DNA from: Halichondria panicea
Taxonomy: Eukaryota > Porifera > Demospongiae > Suberitida > Halichondriidae
Direction: 5' to 3'
Assembly: GCF_963675165.1 (NCBI RefSeq)
Contig: NC_087377.1
Coordinates: 9,379,122-9,443,121 of the forward strand
Length of the DNA stretch: 64,000 nt
Positions 11,701-26,500 of this stretch are shown piece by piece (positions within the stretch are counted from its first letter, which is position 1; each line of letters begins with the position of its first letter). The position numbers and the translations under genes were made by a program. The notes beneath the pieces are model-generated. The model was not told the DNA's origin, did no database searches, and worked only from the letters and a program-made list of their open reading frames with translations.

Positions 11701-14043
11701 ACTTATAGTGATGATCTGATAATGTTATTATTCTTCAACATTTGGGGGGGGTTCACCTCTGCCCGGCCCCCTCCACTAGATGGACGTCATAAATTATATT
11801 CAGGGCAACTTCAATCTAAGTGGCATTCAATTGGGACAGTATAGAAATTAAGCTTGCGCATTAATAATTTTGTTCGACATGCCTAGCGTTTATATAGTTA
11901 GAAAATAATCGGCCTTGTGACAAGGCACTTGCAGTTGTCTTAGGCTGGTCACTGTTCATACTCTTAGTTAGGTTGATTTATGTTTCTTCTCCCTCATGCA
12001 GTTACAAATGTGTTCGTCGAGTAAATGACTCTGTAATTGGAGATCCACTGATGACCGTACCACTCTACCTCACCAACACCAGTGCACTACAGAACAATAT
12101 CAATCTCGGAGAAAATGAAGTTATCAACCTTTGCTTTGAAATCTATGGTCAAGCAGACGAATACTTTAACCTTGTGTCCGACTCCTGTATTAGTGTGAAT
12201 GCACATTACCAGCGAGCAAATCCACAACTCAGTTCCAATATCATAGATGAGATAACAGTTCGAGCAGCCGGACTTGACGGGATTTGTCGAAACATTTTAG
12301 TCCGTGTTGGAAACTGTCAAGCATCAATCGATGGATCTGTGCTTGATGAGACTTACACAAGTGCTGGAATATCTGTGAGAATGTATCGGAATCGTGTTCG
12401 AATCTCTGCCCCTAATTGTCAAGACCTTGATTTGGTGATGTGGGTGTTTTGTGAGCAGACAGAGCTGAGGGACCCTGAACTGGGAGAGCCCGATATCGTG
12501 GTCAATGTTAGTATGATTCACTTTATGATTGCTCGTGGACTCAATATTCGCGAATCGGCTCATGGTCTGCTGGGTAAGTGATATGGCTAAGTACCTTATA
12601 CTCTCATGTTAAGCTAAGCATTAATTCCATAATGATGTAGTGCATGCCATTGTGTACACTCAATCAGTTATATACGTAGCCCCATTGAATTTCGGCCATT
12701 TTACAGAGGTGGCCTAATTTGATGCTTTATACACTATCTGTCAATGTGGGAGTCGAGTGCCCTACCCTTATATTAAAAGTTGACCTTTCTTCAGGGGCCG
12801 TTATAACTAATTAAGGTCCATTTTATGGCTTTTGTCATGATATTCAGATTAATGACAGAACTGATGAGAACATGTGGCATACAATTTAGTACAAAAACAC
12901 AGTCCATCTTTTGGGTATGTCCCTTATTGTTACTATTATAAACGGGTACTAAATTTAGTGAATTTTAAATTATTTCCGCGCTAATCATAAAACGCATATG
13001 ACACAACATCCGCCAAAATTAGTACCTAAGGCCACAACAAGAGGTAGTTCTGTTTCTGGTCAGGTTGCTTTCCTGATTACGTGAGGCCAGGAGGGACAAC
13101 AGCAACTGAGCCACACATATTTGCAGTGTTATCACTTTTTTTATTTTTCACAGTTTGTCTTTAAAAAAGGTTTACAACACAAAAATAACATCTATAAATA
13201 ACATACAGGTAGAGGTATTTTAGGCTTTTGGTAAGCAGAACATTGAACTGAGAATTGTCTCTATATCAAACCTATATAATTATATACTGTCATTAGCTTG
13301 AGCCATTATACGTGCTCTGTAAGCTTATCAAAGCTAAAACGCAAACTGAGACCATAATTATAATTATTGTGTTAGCATAATAACATCTTTCATGCAAAAT
13401 ACAAGATACAAACACTATAACTTACTGAATATTGAAGTGCTGTATAGGTGCTGTACATGTAATTATTGCAACACCCACTCAACCTAAAGTGAGTGGGTGT
13501 GGTTTGCGCATGCGCATTAGGTGTGTTGCTGAAAAAACAGCCCAGTGAAATATTGAGCGGCGGATGGACCAGAAACAGAACTACCTCTTGTTGTGGCCTA
13601 ACAGAGAAAAATATCTGAAATTACTACCCGTCTATAATAGTAACCGGTAGAACATGGGTATGATTATACAGGCAGTGTACTACAGTGTTTACATCAAGTA
13701 CGTATTTGCTACAGGTCAGTTTTGGAATGTTCCCATTACCATTGAGCGCTACCTGGGCCCTCTCTCTGACGGTAGCACACGAGACGATACCTACATCCTG
13801 ACTGTCAACTATCCGAACACACCCCCTCGTCGTTTTGTGACCTTCCTGCACTCTTCAACGTGGGACAGACGAGGGAAGGAGTACTGTTTGTACGGGGGTA
13901 ACCGACAGGGTGGAGGAATATTTGAGATTGAATCACCGAATGATCCAGTTATCCAGGGACAATACAGAGACTACATTGTGGGGGAACAGTTCAGAGTTGA
14001 GTTTGCGTATACTCATTTTGATTCTTCACAATGTAGCCTATGA
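5799..14043 (+). CDS. Secreted NIDO-IPT-AMOP-VWD-EGF adhesion-type protein
   Basis: Exons: 5799-5996, 6402-6665, 7632-7938, 8597-8878, 9081-9704, 9922-10151, 10299-10844, 11017-11438, 12002-12573, 13715-14043, about 1,258 codons. The start MEGKK opens a signal peptide. Domains in order: NIDO (VNTNGVISF, then TFQCVLMTDG), an IPT/TIG-like stretch (ITPRVGNMLGG), an AMOP region (LLDELPPCPP, then CCYEKSGNLL), VWD (CVYGDPHIVTLDGF, GLIGNYNGD), two EGF modules, and a terminal two-exon domain (IGDPLMTVPL, CFEIYGQADEYFNL) that resembles the inter-alpha-inhibitor heavy chain C-terminus. The NIDO-AMOP-VWD order is that of MUC4-type proteins. No membrane segment is visible, so it is probably secreted matrix. 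Frame breaks of one missing base occur near 9310 and 11230, and the phase from 11438 to 12002 does not match. Splice phases at the other junctions all agree. Confidence 0.85.
7490..8036. repeat. Inverted repeat arms flanking an exon
   Basis: A 55-base arm at 7490-7544 containing GCCCGCGGCCAATCCT is repeated inverted at about 7980-8031 (AGATTGGCCGCGGGAAC). The arms enclose exon 7632-7938, the second NIDO exon. They belong to the GCAATGTGAA transposon family. Confidence 0.6.
11439..12001. other. Intron with a phase mismatch
   Basis: The EGF exon ends with one base carried over, but the next exon at 12002 reads open only if two bases arrive. Either an undetected small exon lies here or one base is missing near 12020. 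The only obvious features are a G-run near 11745 and AT-rich sequence. Confidence 0.4.
13030..13598. mobile_element. PIF/Harbinger-like MITE
   Basis: It begins GGCCACAACAAGAGGTAG and ends with the exact inverted complement CTACCTCTTGTTGTGGCC. TAA flanks both ends at 13027-13029 and 13599-13601, matching the TWA target duplication of PIF/Harbinger elements. There is no transposase frame. It lies in the last intron of the NIDO-AMOP-VWD gene, about 115 bp before the terminal exon. Confidence 0.7.
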
Positions 14044-14965
14044 ATACATGCCACAACTATAATTACACTGGTATGTTAACTTTGAACTTGGACACTTTAG
14101 ATGAATTATTATGCCTATGTGGTTTTATCTACATCTTTCAACTTGTGGTATTCATTAATTATTGTCCGTTATTGTAATGATCTTTCCGAGTCTGTTGTTT
14201 GCATCTAAAGTTATCACAGCAGAATTTTTGCTTACCGTAGTGCCAGAAATTATATGCAAACATAAAGTTATGCCTTTCGGCCAGTTTTAAGGCTATGAAA
14301 ACATCATGTGATTTATATAATAATTATACGATTTCCTCGATAAAACCCCGTGATTGATTTCAGGCCTCGAATAAAAGCCAATAGAATTGTGTGATACAAA
14401 CTTATACGAGAAGGTTCGCGCTTGCATAAATAGCATTAGGGTTAGCGGTATCTCGATTACATTTAGCCGCGAGATAATTGCAAAGGAGTATCCGGTAGAT
14501 ATGATGAACCAAATTCAAAATAAACTTGAGGGATTTAATGGCACTAATGCACCTATCAATACAAATCCCCACCCCCCTCTCGGGTTAAAGGGGGATTTGT
14601 CACTGAGGAGTTGCTCTCTTAACTTCAGTGGTGACGTCCCCGCTGGGTTACAGGCTGTCCGTATATGCCTTGGCATAATTTTGAGCAAAATAGGAATGGA
14701 TGAGAATAAGGCAAGAATATATCACGTTGTCAAGGTAACAAAGATGCAATAAAAATCATACAGTCCGTTTGATGCATCATTTGGTAAAGGGTTGTCGTGA
14801 TATAAAACATTTATGGACATGTGAAAAATTACTTAATTCAAGGCTGGAATATTGTTAGTATATCTAAAGAATAAGTGAGTAATTAAGTAGGCATCTTTTG
14901 GTAAATATTATATTTTTGTGTCATAAAGTTTTGCATATGACGCAAAAAAGTGGCTGAAGGAAATA
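14044..14965. other. No gene seen
   Basis: 3' flank of the NIDO-AMOP-VWD gene. An open frame at 14387-14752 has no recognisable domain and ends in AT-rich sequence. Confidence 0.4.
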
Positions 14966-15256
14966 CAGTAGAACCTCCATTATCCGGCCCTCCATTATCC
15001 GGAACCTCGATTATCCGGCTTGGCAGTTTTCTTGTTATCAGATCAGAAACTGGGCGTGTCCCTCAAACGCGCATGCGCGTTGCAGCTGTTACCATGGAGA
15101 CATGCCTACTTATCTTCTGCGCATTCGCAGACAACCATGTGGCACTGCTGTTTATCAATAAAGTGGGTGGATCAAGGCGTAGTTTATCTATTTGATTATC
15201 CGGCATATTCACTTATCCGGCCTGCTTCTGGTGTCCGGATAATCAAGGTTCTACTG
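14966..15256. repeat. pogo/Tigger-like MITE, family CTCGATTATCC
   Basis: Ends CAGTAGAACCTCCATTATC and its complement, flanked by TA. The interior holds GCGCATGCGCGTTGCAGC and matches the copy at 36191-36450 in inverted orientation. The termini resemble those of pogo/Tigger DNA transposons. The small open frames inside are transposon shadows. Confidence 0.75.
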
Positions 15257-15949
15257 TATTAGTAACATAACACTAGCTGAGTAAAATAATTCTCGTGTGT
15301 CAGTTATGTGTATGTTGTACTTAACGTCTTAGATTGGCTATAGTTATTTTTGTTCACAGAAGGCACATGTTTTAAGACTAGAATCTAGAGCACTTAAAGT
15401 GCTAACCCTTGGCTGCATGTTGACATGAATAAATAGATCTATAAAAACCGGAAGAGTGTTCAGATAGAAGCAATAAACTACTAATTTAGAGTTAGTTGCA
15501 TATATATTATGTAGATCTACCTCGAAAAAGGGTCGCGTGTAGAGCTGGTCAACATGCAAGTTTTTCTTAGCTTTTGCTCGCTTTTATACCGAAATCTTCC
15601 ATTAATAACTTGTTGTGTGAAGGCTATAGTGAAAACGCAGTGCTATGGCATCCAGGTAAGCAGACTCAGAAATTACAAACAGACAAACAACCCACGCGCC
15701 TCGGGTAATAATTATTTATTGCATTCCATGCGTGTGACTTATTACAAGACGAGCTTACAGCATTGAGATGTATCCTTGAAAGAAACGCCAATTAGTGATA
15801 TTTGGGCCAAGTACATCTACGTATACAAAGCCTAGCTACCAACAAATTAACATAGGTGGTCCGTCCTTTGAAATACTCTACAAAGTTGCAATCCAACCAG
15901 GCCTATAAGGACTATGGTCGAGTGAGATAAACTTGGATTCTTATTCGTT

Positions 15950-16700
15950 TATAACTCATGCCAAACGCAACTCCTCATAGCAGTAAACGATTGGGCAAAA
16001 ACCATAAATGAAGGTCTTTCCACTCACACAGTGTTTTTAGAAGGCCTTTGATAGTGTCCCTCGTCAAGGACTTCTACTCAAAATTGAGAACCTAGGGATC
16101 AGAGGAAATGTGCTAAATTGGATTAAGGGATGTGTGTCTGACCGACAGCAACGAGTGGTTCTATAGATGGTGAAGCCTTAAACTGGGAACATGTCTTGCC
16201 AGGAGTACCCCAAAGGTCGATTCTGGGCTGTTGCTATTTATTCTATAATATTATGTCAATGACATTGGAACAAATGTAAAGTCAAGCATAAGACTATTCG
16301 CTGATGACTAACAACAAAGTGGAAGAAAGATCAGACTGTGTGGTGCTACAAAATGACATACACACGTACCCTACATCGTTGGACACAAGACTGGCAATTA
16401 AGCATGAATACTAGCAAATGCAAGACAATGGACTTAACTAACAAGCGCAAACCAATAATTATGTTTTGGCTATGTTCTTAACAACAACACCTTAGAATAA
16501 GTCAAGGCATACAAATACCTAGACGCAACCCTCACCGAGAAACTTTTGTGGTCTGAGCATGTAAACCAGGTAAAGACAAAGGCGAATAGAACACTTAATC
16601 TCCTACGATGTACCCTACATGGATGTAGCAAAATTAAAAAAATCAAAGTGTATAATGCCCTTGTTCGACCCCACCAAGAATCTTCTTGTGTGGTATGGAT
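15950..16700 (+). pseudogene. Decayed LINE reverse transcriptase
   Basis: Broken frames spell reverse transcriptase pieces: AFDSVPRQGLLLKIENLGI then WIKGCVSDRQQRVVL at about 16035-16160, followed by traces of the GVPQ and ADD regions near 16200-16310. Several stops and frame changes show a dead copy. The neighbouring MITE at 16720 truncates or follows it. Confidence 0.65.
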
Positions 16701-16719
16701 CCCACACCAAAGGCAACTA

Positions 16720-17148
16720 CAGTAGACTCTCGTTAATCCGGTCACCTTTGGGACCATGCAGCTTGGCCGGAATAGCGAGGTGGCTGCAGCTCAGGAAATA
16801 GCCGCGGCTTAAAAACGACCTTACCTCGAATCTAATGACTACTTTTGCAGTTCTTGTCTCGAGGATAATGTAGGATAATGAATCATTCTGTTCTCTATTT
16901 AAGTGTAATCCAATTTTATTTGCTAAACCACACCCAAAACGTCATATCCGGCCGTAATATACGTATAAAATTACATTGAAAACCTTGTTTGGGACAGCCA
17001 GCACTGGCCGGTTAACGGAATAGCGAGTGGCCGTACTTCAGGGTGAGTTTTGTGCAGTAAACATATAGCTAGCATTCCGTGCCAAGCCAAATAGCCGGTA
17101 TATCGAGGTGGTCGTACTTCAGGGAGCCGGAATAGCGAGAGTCTACTG
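16720..17148. repeat. pogo/Tc1-like MITE, family CTCTCGTTAATC
   Basis: Starts CAGTAGACTCTCGTTAATC, ends with the inverted complement GCGAGAGTCTACTG, and is flanked by TA on both sides. Same family as 2822-3143. Confidence 0.75.
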
Positions 17149-18116
17149 TACTAGAAAATGTGTAGAAAAGAGCCTCAAGATGGATTGCTGCAAAATAGGA
17201 TAAAAATACGTATCAATGGTCTAAGTCGTACATGTAAATGTCTTGATGAACTAAAGTGGCAGTCCGTAAAAGATAGACATAATATGCTAATAATTATGCT
17301 GTCAGGTATACAATTGATACTAGATTGTCTAGGTTCTACATACAATATTTTTTTTTAATTCACCATTCTTGTGGAATTCCTTACCTAGTTTTAAGTACCA
17401 TGTTAAGAATTTTTCTTTTTAATTACTGTTCACTGTATTTGTTTATGTTTGTCTTATTATTGTTGTGGTTAGTATTTTTTGTTTCTGTTCTTTTTATTTT
17501 TTGTTCTTGTTTTTGTCTTATTTGTTGGGGAGTACAATTATAGGCCACATGTGCCTTCTGTACAACCCTTTCTCTCATTGAGAGATAAAATTATTTCATC
17601 TTCAATTCCATGTTTATTTTATATAATTATAATATACATTTATTATATTATATATACATTGTAAGTAGTCAGTCTACTTATGATACCATTATTTTAATGA
17701 CAAAGCATCTTTACATATTAAATATTCACTATCAACAGACAGCTAGGGTACAATGCTAGCGTGCATAAGCAGTATACGTTCCAATTATTAGGTATACTAT
17801 ACGTATGCAGAGTAACTATTATTCATTCTAGTTGCTAAAGAGGATGCAAAAAGTTCAAAGTCCATAATTAATGACTGCTGCACGGTGCAGCTCCTTTCAG
17901 CCTCTTGTCTCACTCTTGCAGCTACTAATAGCTAGTGCAGCGCTACCTACTAGGCAACAGATTTTGCCACGCACAAGTCTAAAAAGACAGCAATGGCCTT
18001 CAGAGTAATATAACTAAAGCTCGAGAACGAAGTTTTATTTTTGCAAATTCACAAAATTGGCCTATAAAAGTTCTTCCCCAAACTTCATTAATAGTGTGCA
18101 GCTGTAGCAGTCTACA

Positions 18117-18117
<1 letters not shown>

Positions 18118-18199
<82 letters not shown>

Positions 18200-18229
18200 C
18201 ACACACACACACACACATACACACACTAC
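18118..18229. repeat. CA/TG microsatellite
   Basis: About 110 bases of alternating CA with two small interruptions (a CCA near 18163 and TGC near 18198). The long CVCV open frame on the minus strand is an artefact of it. Confidence 0.95.
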
Positions 18230-18688
18230 CGTACCTCACTTGCACATGCGCAAACCGAGGCATAATTATATAGTGCTTGTTATACGACACAATAATTATA
18301 TGATTTCATCTTATCAATCAATACACAAACCTGGCTGCTAATCAACCATGCATATAATCTTCCCACCAAAATTATCGAGGCTACTTTTGTGGTATAATTT
18401 GGTAACCACAGCCATAATTCACTTCCGGTAGTATTATGTATATAAAATTGCGGCCGCAACCAATTAACAAAAATTGTGATTTGCACATCATAACAAAGAG
18501 TGACAAGTTAAGGCCTAGCCGGAATACTGAGAGTTCACAGACTGCAAAGGTTGGTTAGGTATATGTACATGATTGTGAGCTATGAGTTAGGCTGATTCTG
18601 TACAATGCATTTGCATTTAATGGGTCCACTCATCATTCAGTGATAAATATACTTGCTGGGTGGGGGTGTAAGTATTAACTTTTAGCTC

Positions 18689-18912
18689 ATACCGTACGGG
18701 TAGAAAATTTCAAGGTGTTTTTAATTTCGCGTTTTTCGTGGGTGGCTGCAGAACACGAAAATTAAAACCCATGGAAGGCTTCGTATACGCATGCGAGATA
18801 GTGCCACACCCTAACTCCACGAAATTTACTACCCGCGAAATTTTCCAAATAAGACAGAATATTGAATTGCACGAAAATTTACACCCTCGAAATTTTCCAC
18901 CTGTACAGTACA
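18689..18912. repeat. Palindromic MITE, TACCGTA family (diverged)
   Basis: Starts TACCGTACGGGTAGAAAATTT and ends with a rough inverted complement (AAATTTTCCACCTGTACAGTA). The interior holds TTTCGTGGGTGG. Related to the GTATAGCGGGTAATTTTCG family found at 27303, 34946, 35745, 48700, 54887 and 56781. Confidence 0.55.
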
Positions 18913-20508
18913 AGTGCTTAATTGCAATTAGTACACTGCGAACTATGTTGCAATCATCATTAAGTGAGGACGACTAAAGTTAGGCCACGTCCATAATGCT
19001 CAAAATTGGTAGAATAATTATTAGTACATTGCAATCAAGAAAAGAGTTGGTTGGAAATTTACGTGGTATTTCCAGCTTGTGAGTCATTATTTTCACCACA
19101 ATCTGTAGTTGCAAATCCACAAAATTGAAAACATTATACTAGAAGCCAATAGAAGCTCTTACTTTCACTTTCGCAGTGATCCTTGAGCAGCTGGCAGGAG
19201 TCTTTCTGTAAAGACTCTATAATTATGCATTCAACTGTCGGTCATTAGGAAGTTAGGGACACAGGACTATATGAATTGTACAAGTCTGCTTGAAATTAAA
19301 AGAATTTCTGGCCAGAAAAATAATATAAAGCTCTTTTTAATGCGCCAGGGTTTAAATAATAGTAATAATGTTCTTGCTAGGTTATACATTATATTTTTGC
19401 CGTGGGTGCATGTATTTTCTTAACCTGAACACCTTTATACCGTAGGATTAAAATTATAGGAAAATGATTAAAGTGATTCAATGCTAAGAATTGTTTATTT
19501 TTCAGTGTTTTGGAATCTGTGTAAGCAATGGATTCCACTGTAAATGTTTTGATTACTTTACAAGAAAGTTTAGTAGATGGGGTGGGCACTGGGTATGCAC
19601 ATCGATAGGCCTTGCTGAATTGGTTGTGTACCTGCTAGCATAATCCGCCAATGCCTATACATGTTGATATAATTATTAGGGATAGTGACAAGGGGTCCGG
19701 GAAATGTTGAACAAATTAACTATATATATCTCAATCATCACCTCTCTATTACAATTGATAATCACTTACCTCACTCAAATATATCTCAATGCATGGTAGG
19801 GTGCAGAGGCCTGACGCAAGCTAAGCAGGTATAGACGTTCGTTGTTTTTCATCATGATCACGACGAAATCTGGCTAGGTTGTCCATCATCACGATAACAG
19901 GAGAACCTTAACCTGAGTCATGCCAGTGTCAGCGTATACAAAGTTGCATCATGATTAATTGAGGGATATATAATAATGTACATAAAACGTGTACAGAACA
20001 ACTCACCACACTAACACTTACCATATAATTTATGGGGTCTGCATGAAAAGAGCATGCATATGCTGGTGCTCATTTAATAGGAGCATCTAACAATGTTGAT
20101 CTTTACCCATTAATACCTGCTACAATAATTTAACTTTTGACTCTGAATGATCTTTACCTATAACATATAATATAAAGCCATGCCTATCCTCAACCCAGCA
20201 TGCAGAGATGATCCATGGAAATTGACATTCGATAACATTTTAACATCCCACAGGACTGTTATAAATCAGTAAATAAAGTGTCTACTCTGCATGACGGTAC
20301 AAAAACACCCATACTAGTGATGAGAGGTTATAAAGGAGGGTTAGGGGATGACTGTGTTCACATGTAATTTTATTTTCAGCATCTCGTGCTTATTACTACA
20401 ACGCTAACTAGCTACACTATACACACCTACAATCAAGTTAAATATAATCTAGCAACAGAGTTACTCTTTTGTTCGTTTCTTAATTAAATCGATGTTCTCT
20501 TGTTTACA

Positions 20509-20641
20509 GCTGAGAGGTGTTGCCATGATCCACGCTGGAATACTCCACCGGATGTTCTTTTGGATATTCTCCGGGTTGTTGGGGTGCCTGTCGACCACTG
20601 CCTGGCTTTGGACGTTTGCTGCTCAGATCAATATCGGCATA
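20509..20641 (+). CDS. Isolated exon candidate, unknown
   Basis: Between TTTACAG and GTCAGC one frame is open throughout. It starts ERCCHDPRWNTPPDVLLD and ends LDVCCSDQYRH, and its composition is more protein-like than its surroundings. A second frame is also open, there are no neighbouring exons, and no family is recognised. Confidence 0.2.
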
Positions 20642-23588
<2,947 letters not shown>

Positions 23589-26500
23589 CCCCTCGCTGGC
23601 TGGTGGAACCACATCTGGACCTCCCTTCTTCTTGGAAGACCTCTTGGGCTTGTCCACCACGGCATAAGTGTCTCCGGAGGCAGCGGTCTCATGTTCAATC
23701 GTGTTGGGGTCCTGGTAGGGAAAACAAAACAGTTAGTGCAAAGTAAGAAGTGGTCAGAGTAACACACGCCTGGTAATACTAAAGCAGTATTCAAATCGGT
23801 TCAAGAAACAACGCTGTAGTTACTGGGGTTTAAACTTGCAGCGAGGACATGTACTTTAATACACGTGCCTGATACAGAGCTTCTGGTGGAGTTGGCTTTG
23901 GTTTTGTGTTCTTCTTGCCCTTTCTATCGACCATGGCATACTGGTCTTCAGTGCCTGGGGCTGGCTGGTGCTCAATGGTATTGGGGTCAGCATACAGGGA
24001 GTCAGGTGGTGGGGGAGATGAGGTGCTTTGACTGTAACAATCACCACAACTCTTAAACAGACATACAGTAGTTACAATTGTACTACTCACGTTAGTTTTT
24101 CAGCATCTCTTGGCTTTGACTTGCTACCCGAATCTAAAGAACAGAATTAAGATATAGTTACTTGCACAAGGAAGAGAACTAAACACAAACCAAGATGATG
24201 TTAATCGTACATTATTATTAAATTGACTTACTACTGTTACTTTTACCTCGTTTGCAGCAACAAATGTAGAAGAGCACTCCCAGACCGAAACAAAACAAAA
24301 ACCCAAGGAGAACAACAGCCAAAATTGCCCAACATTTCTCTGTAATGAAATAGCAACACAATCTTAATTAATCAATTCACTTACTTTCTGCAAGTCCGTT
24401 GAGGAGAAAGGGCAAGTATCGAGCTGTCAGCAATCCACAGACAATTCCAATTGCACAAGCCAGTGTCAGTATTATAAGAATAATCACCACAATCAGCCAA
24501 ACAGCCACTGCAGAAAAGCAATCACCACAATACTCAACGCATAGAGTATACACGCAACTTACATGATGTGCATGATCTCAATCTAGCTGGTTCCCAAGTT
24601 CCATTAATGCATGTGATTTGAGGAGAACTTAACTCAAAGATAGCCGAGGTGCAGCTCAGAGTAGCAGTGGTGATGTGAGATACGTTGCCATTAGTAACCT
24701 CCCCATCCAGCTGCATGGACACTCCACTGCCAATGAATGATGAGAGGGCGGTCACGGGGCATGTGTTAAAGTTGAGATTAGTCTGAGCGTCAATTATAAT
24801 CCCATTATACATCAGAGTTGCACGATAACACAGGTTAGTGGATGAAGTCACGGGTGCACAAGCCGACCGAGGCATCAGTTGTATGGTGGATGTGCTGAAA
24901 TCTGACAGAACCAAGTCTCGACAAACACCATTTCCTTGTTCAAACCGAACAATGAAGTTTCCACTTTGCTCAGAAGCACAGTTTTGACCGAGAGAGAATG
25001 TGAGGCAATTCATTGTGTCCAGTGTACTCTCATCAACAACAAAGGGAGTAACTATATAAGATAAAGTAGAGGTAGCATAACAGAAGTTGTCCTCACATTT
25101 ATAGAGCTAGTTTACCAACAACTCCTTCAGATACTTCACGACTAGAATTAGCCGCATTAGTCACGGTCACAGTGAAAGTGTACACATCATTTTCCACTGT
25201 GTCTGTGAGCTGGTAGGATGAATCAGGAACAAACTCTGCATTGCCACTACGCCCGGGTGAAGTGTAGGTTATGGATGGTGTACCAATTCGGGGGGAAGTC
25301 AACTGAACTGCCGGGTCACTGCTGCTTTGAACCTGTGATGTGTTCACAATGTGATAGATAGTCTTTATATGTTAGATCATTCACTTACTCCCTCTATAAA
25401 GCGCCATGATCCACTGATAGGCAATGATGGATTGGAACAGCCAACAAATCCAGTCAACTGAGTCAGTACAAGGGCTGATAAAAATTATTGATTGTAAAGA
25501 AATGCAAACTCTGCATGCATGGTGTTCCACTCACATCTTATGTTAAACATCACAGAAACATTAGTGCTGTTCAACACTCCTGGACAAACAGCACTGGTAG
25601 CCACTACACTGACAGTGTGAGACTTGGTGTAGCTCAGCCCAGTCACAGTGATGTTGTTGTCAGTGACAACCACTGAGCCACTGCCTTCAGCCACACTGGC
25701 AGAAATAGTGACCACTGTCCCGAAGGTCCCACTACTGCTGGCCAAGAATGCAAATTGTCCAGTAGTTGAATCGGCCACAGAGTATTCCATACTGTTAACA
25801 GTTGGAGTGGAAGGTGAACCTGGAAAAAAACGGTTAATCTTTACGCCACATTATTTTTTTATGCTACATGAAAGCACCGGCACCAAAGCTTTGAGTACAC
25901 ACATGTGCAATTGATTATTAGCAAGGGAATGGTGCAAAAAAGGGGACCATGATTATTGCTGAAAAGGATGCTAAACGTTCGAAGTCTCACTCTGGCATCT
26001 ACCAATAGCCCAGGTTTCTAAATAGACCAGTTGCATGTAAGCGATGGAATGTGCTGAGCTGGTAATTACCTTGTGACGTCACGGCTGGATGCCATCGTGG
26101 GCGTTAGATCTATGCACAAGTCATTGTAAAATTCATGAGTTGAGACTTTACATGTGCACTGTGCGCATCCTATTCAATGCATCCCAGTGTAAACAATTTC
26201 TGCTGAATCTGCATTTCTCTATGTGCAAGTTGGTCTTTGTTAAGAGTGTACAGTTCTAGAGATAGAGAACAAAAAGGCAATAATTATGACTAGACATAAA
26301 TATATGTTCCAAGGGAAACACTAAGACAAGAGACAACTATCTCCTTTCACAGACTTCCTAGAGACCCAAGCAAGAGAGCTGAATGGCTAAAGCTACTCCA
26401 GCTAGCTCCAGGAAGATTTTTTCATGCCAGGTTCACAAGTATACACTTTTCTTCCTCAGCTGGAGAAGCTCTAGCCATTCAGCTCTCTTGCTTGGGTTTC

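Larger units (their letters stand above)
17149..20508. other. No gene seen; repeats
   Basis: AT-rich sequence with a CA microsatellite (18118-18229) and a palindromic MITE (18689-18912), listed separately. The remaining open frames are short and low in complexity. Confidence 0.5.

Noticed and set aside
14950..15262. Overlapping plus-strand frames of about 80 codons
   Set aside because: They lie inside a MITE and recur in the other copy at 36137-36427, so they are transposon sequence without coding function.
18000..18290. Minus-strand 96-codon frame with CVCV runs
   Set aside because: It crosses the CA/TG microsatellite and has no domain or splice support.
23830..24090. Minus-strand 86-codon frame as a separate small gene
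   Set aside because: It is the tail exon of receptor B extended into its flanking introns.
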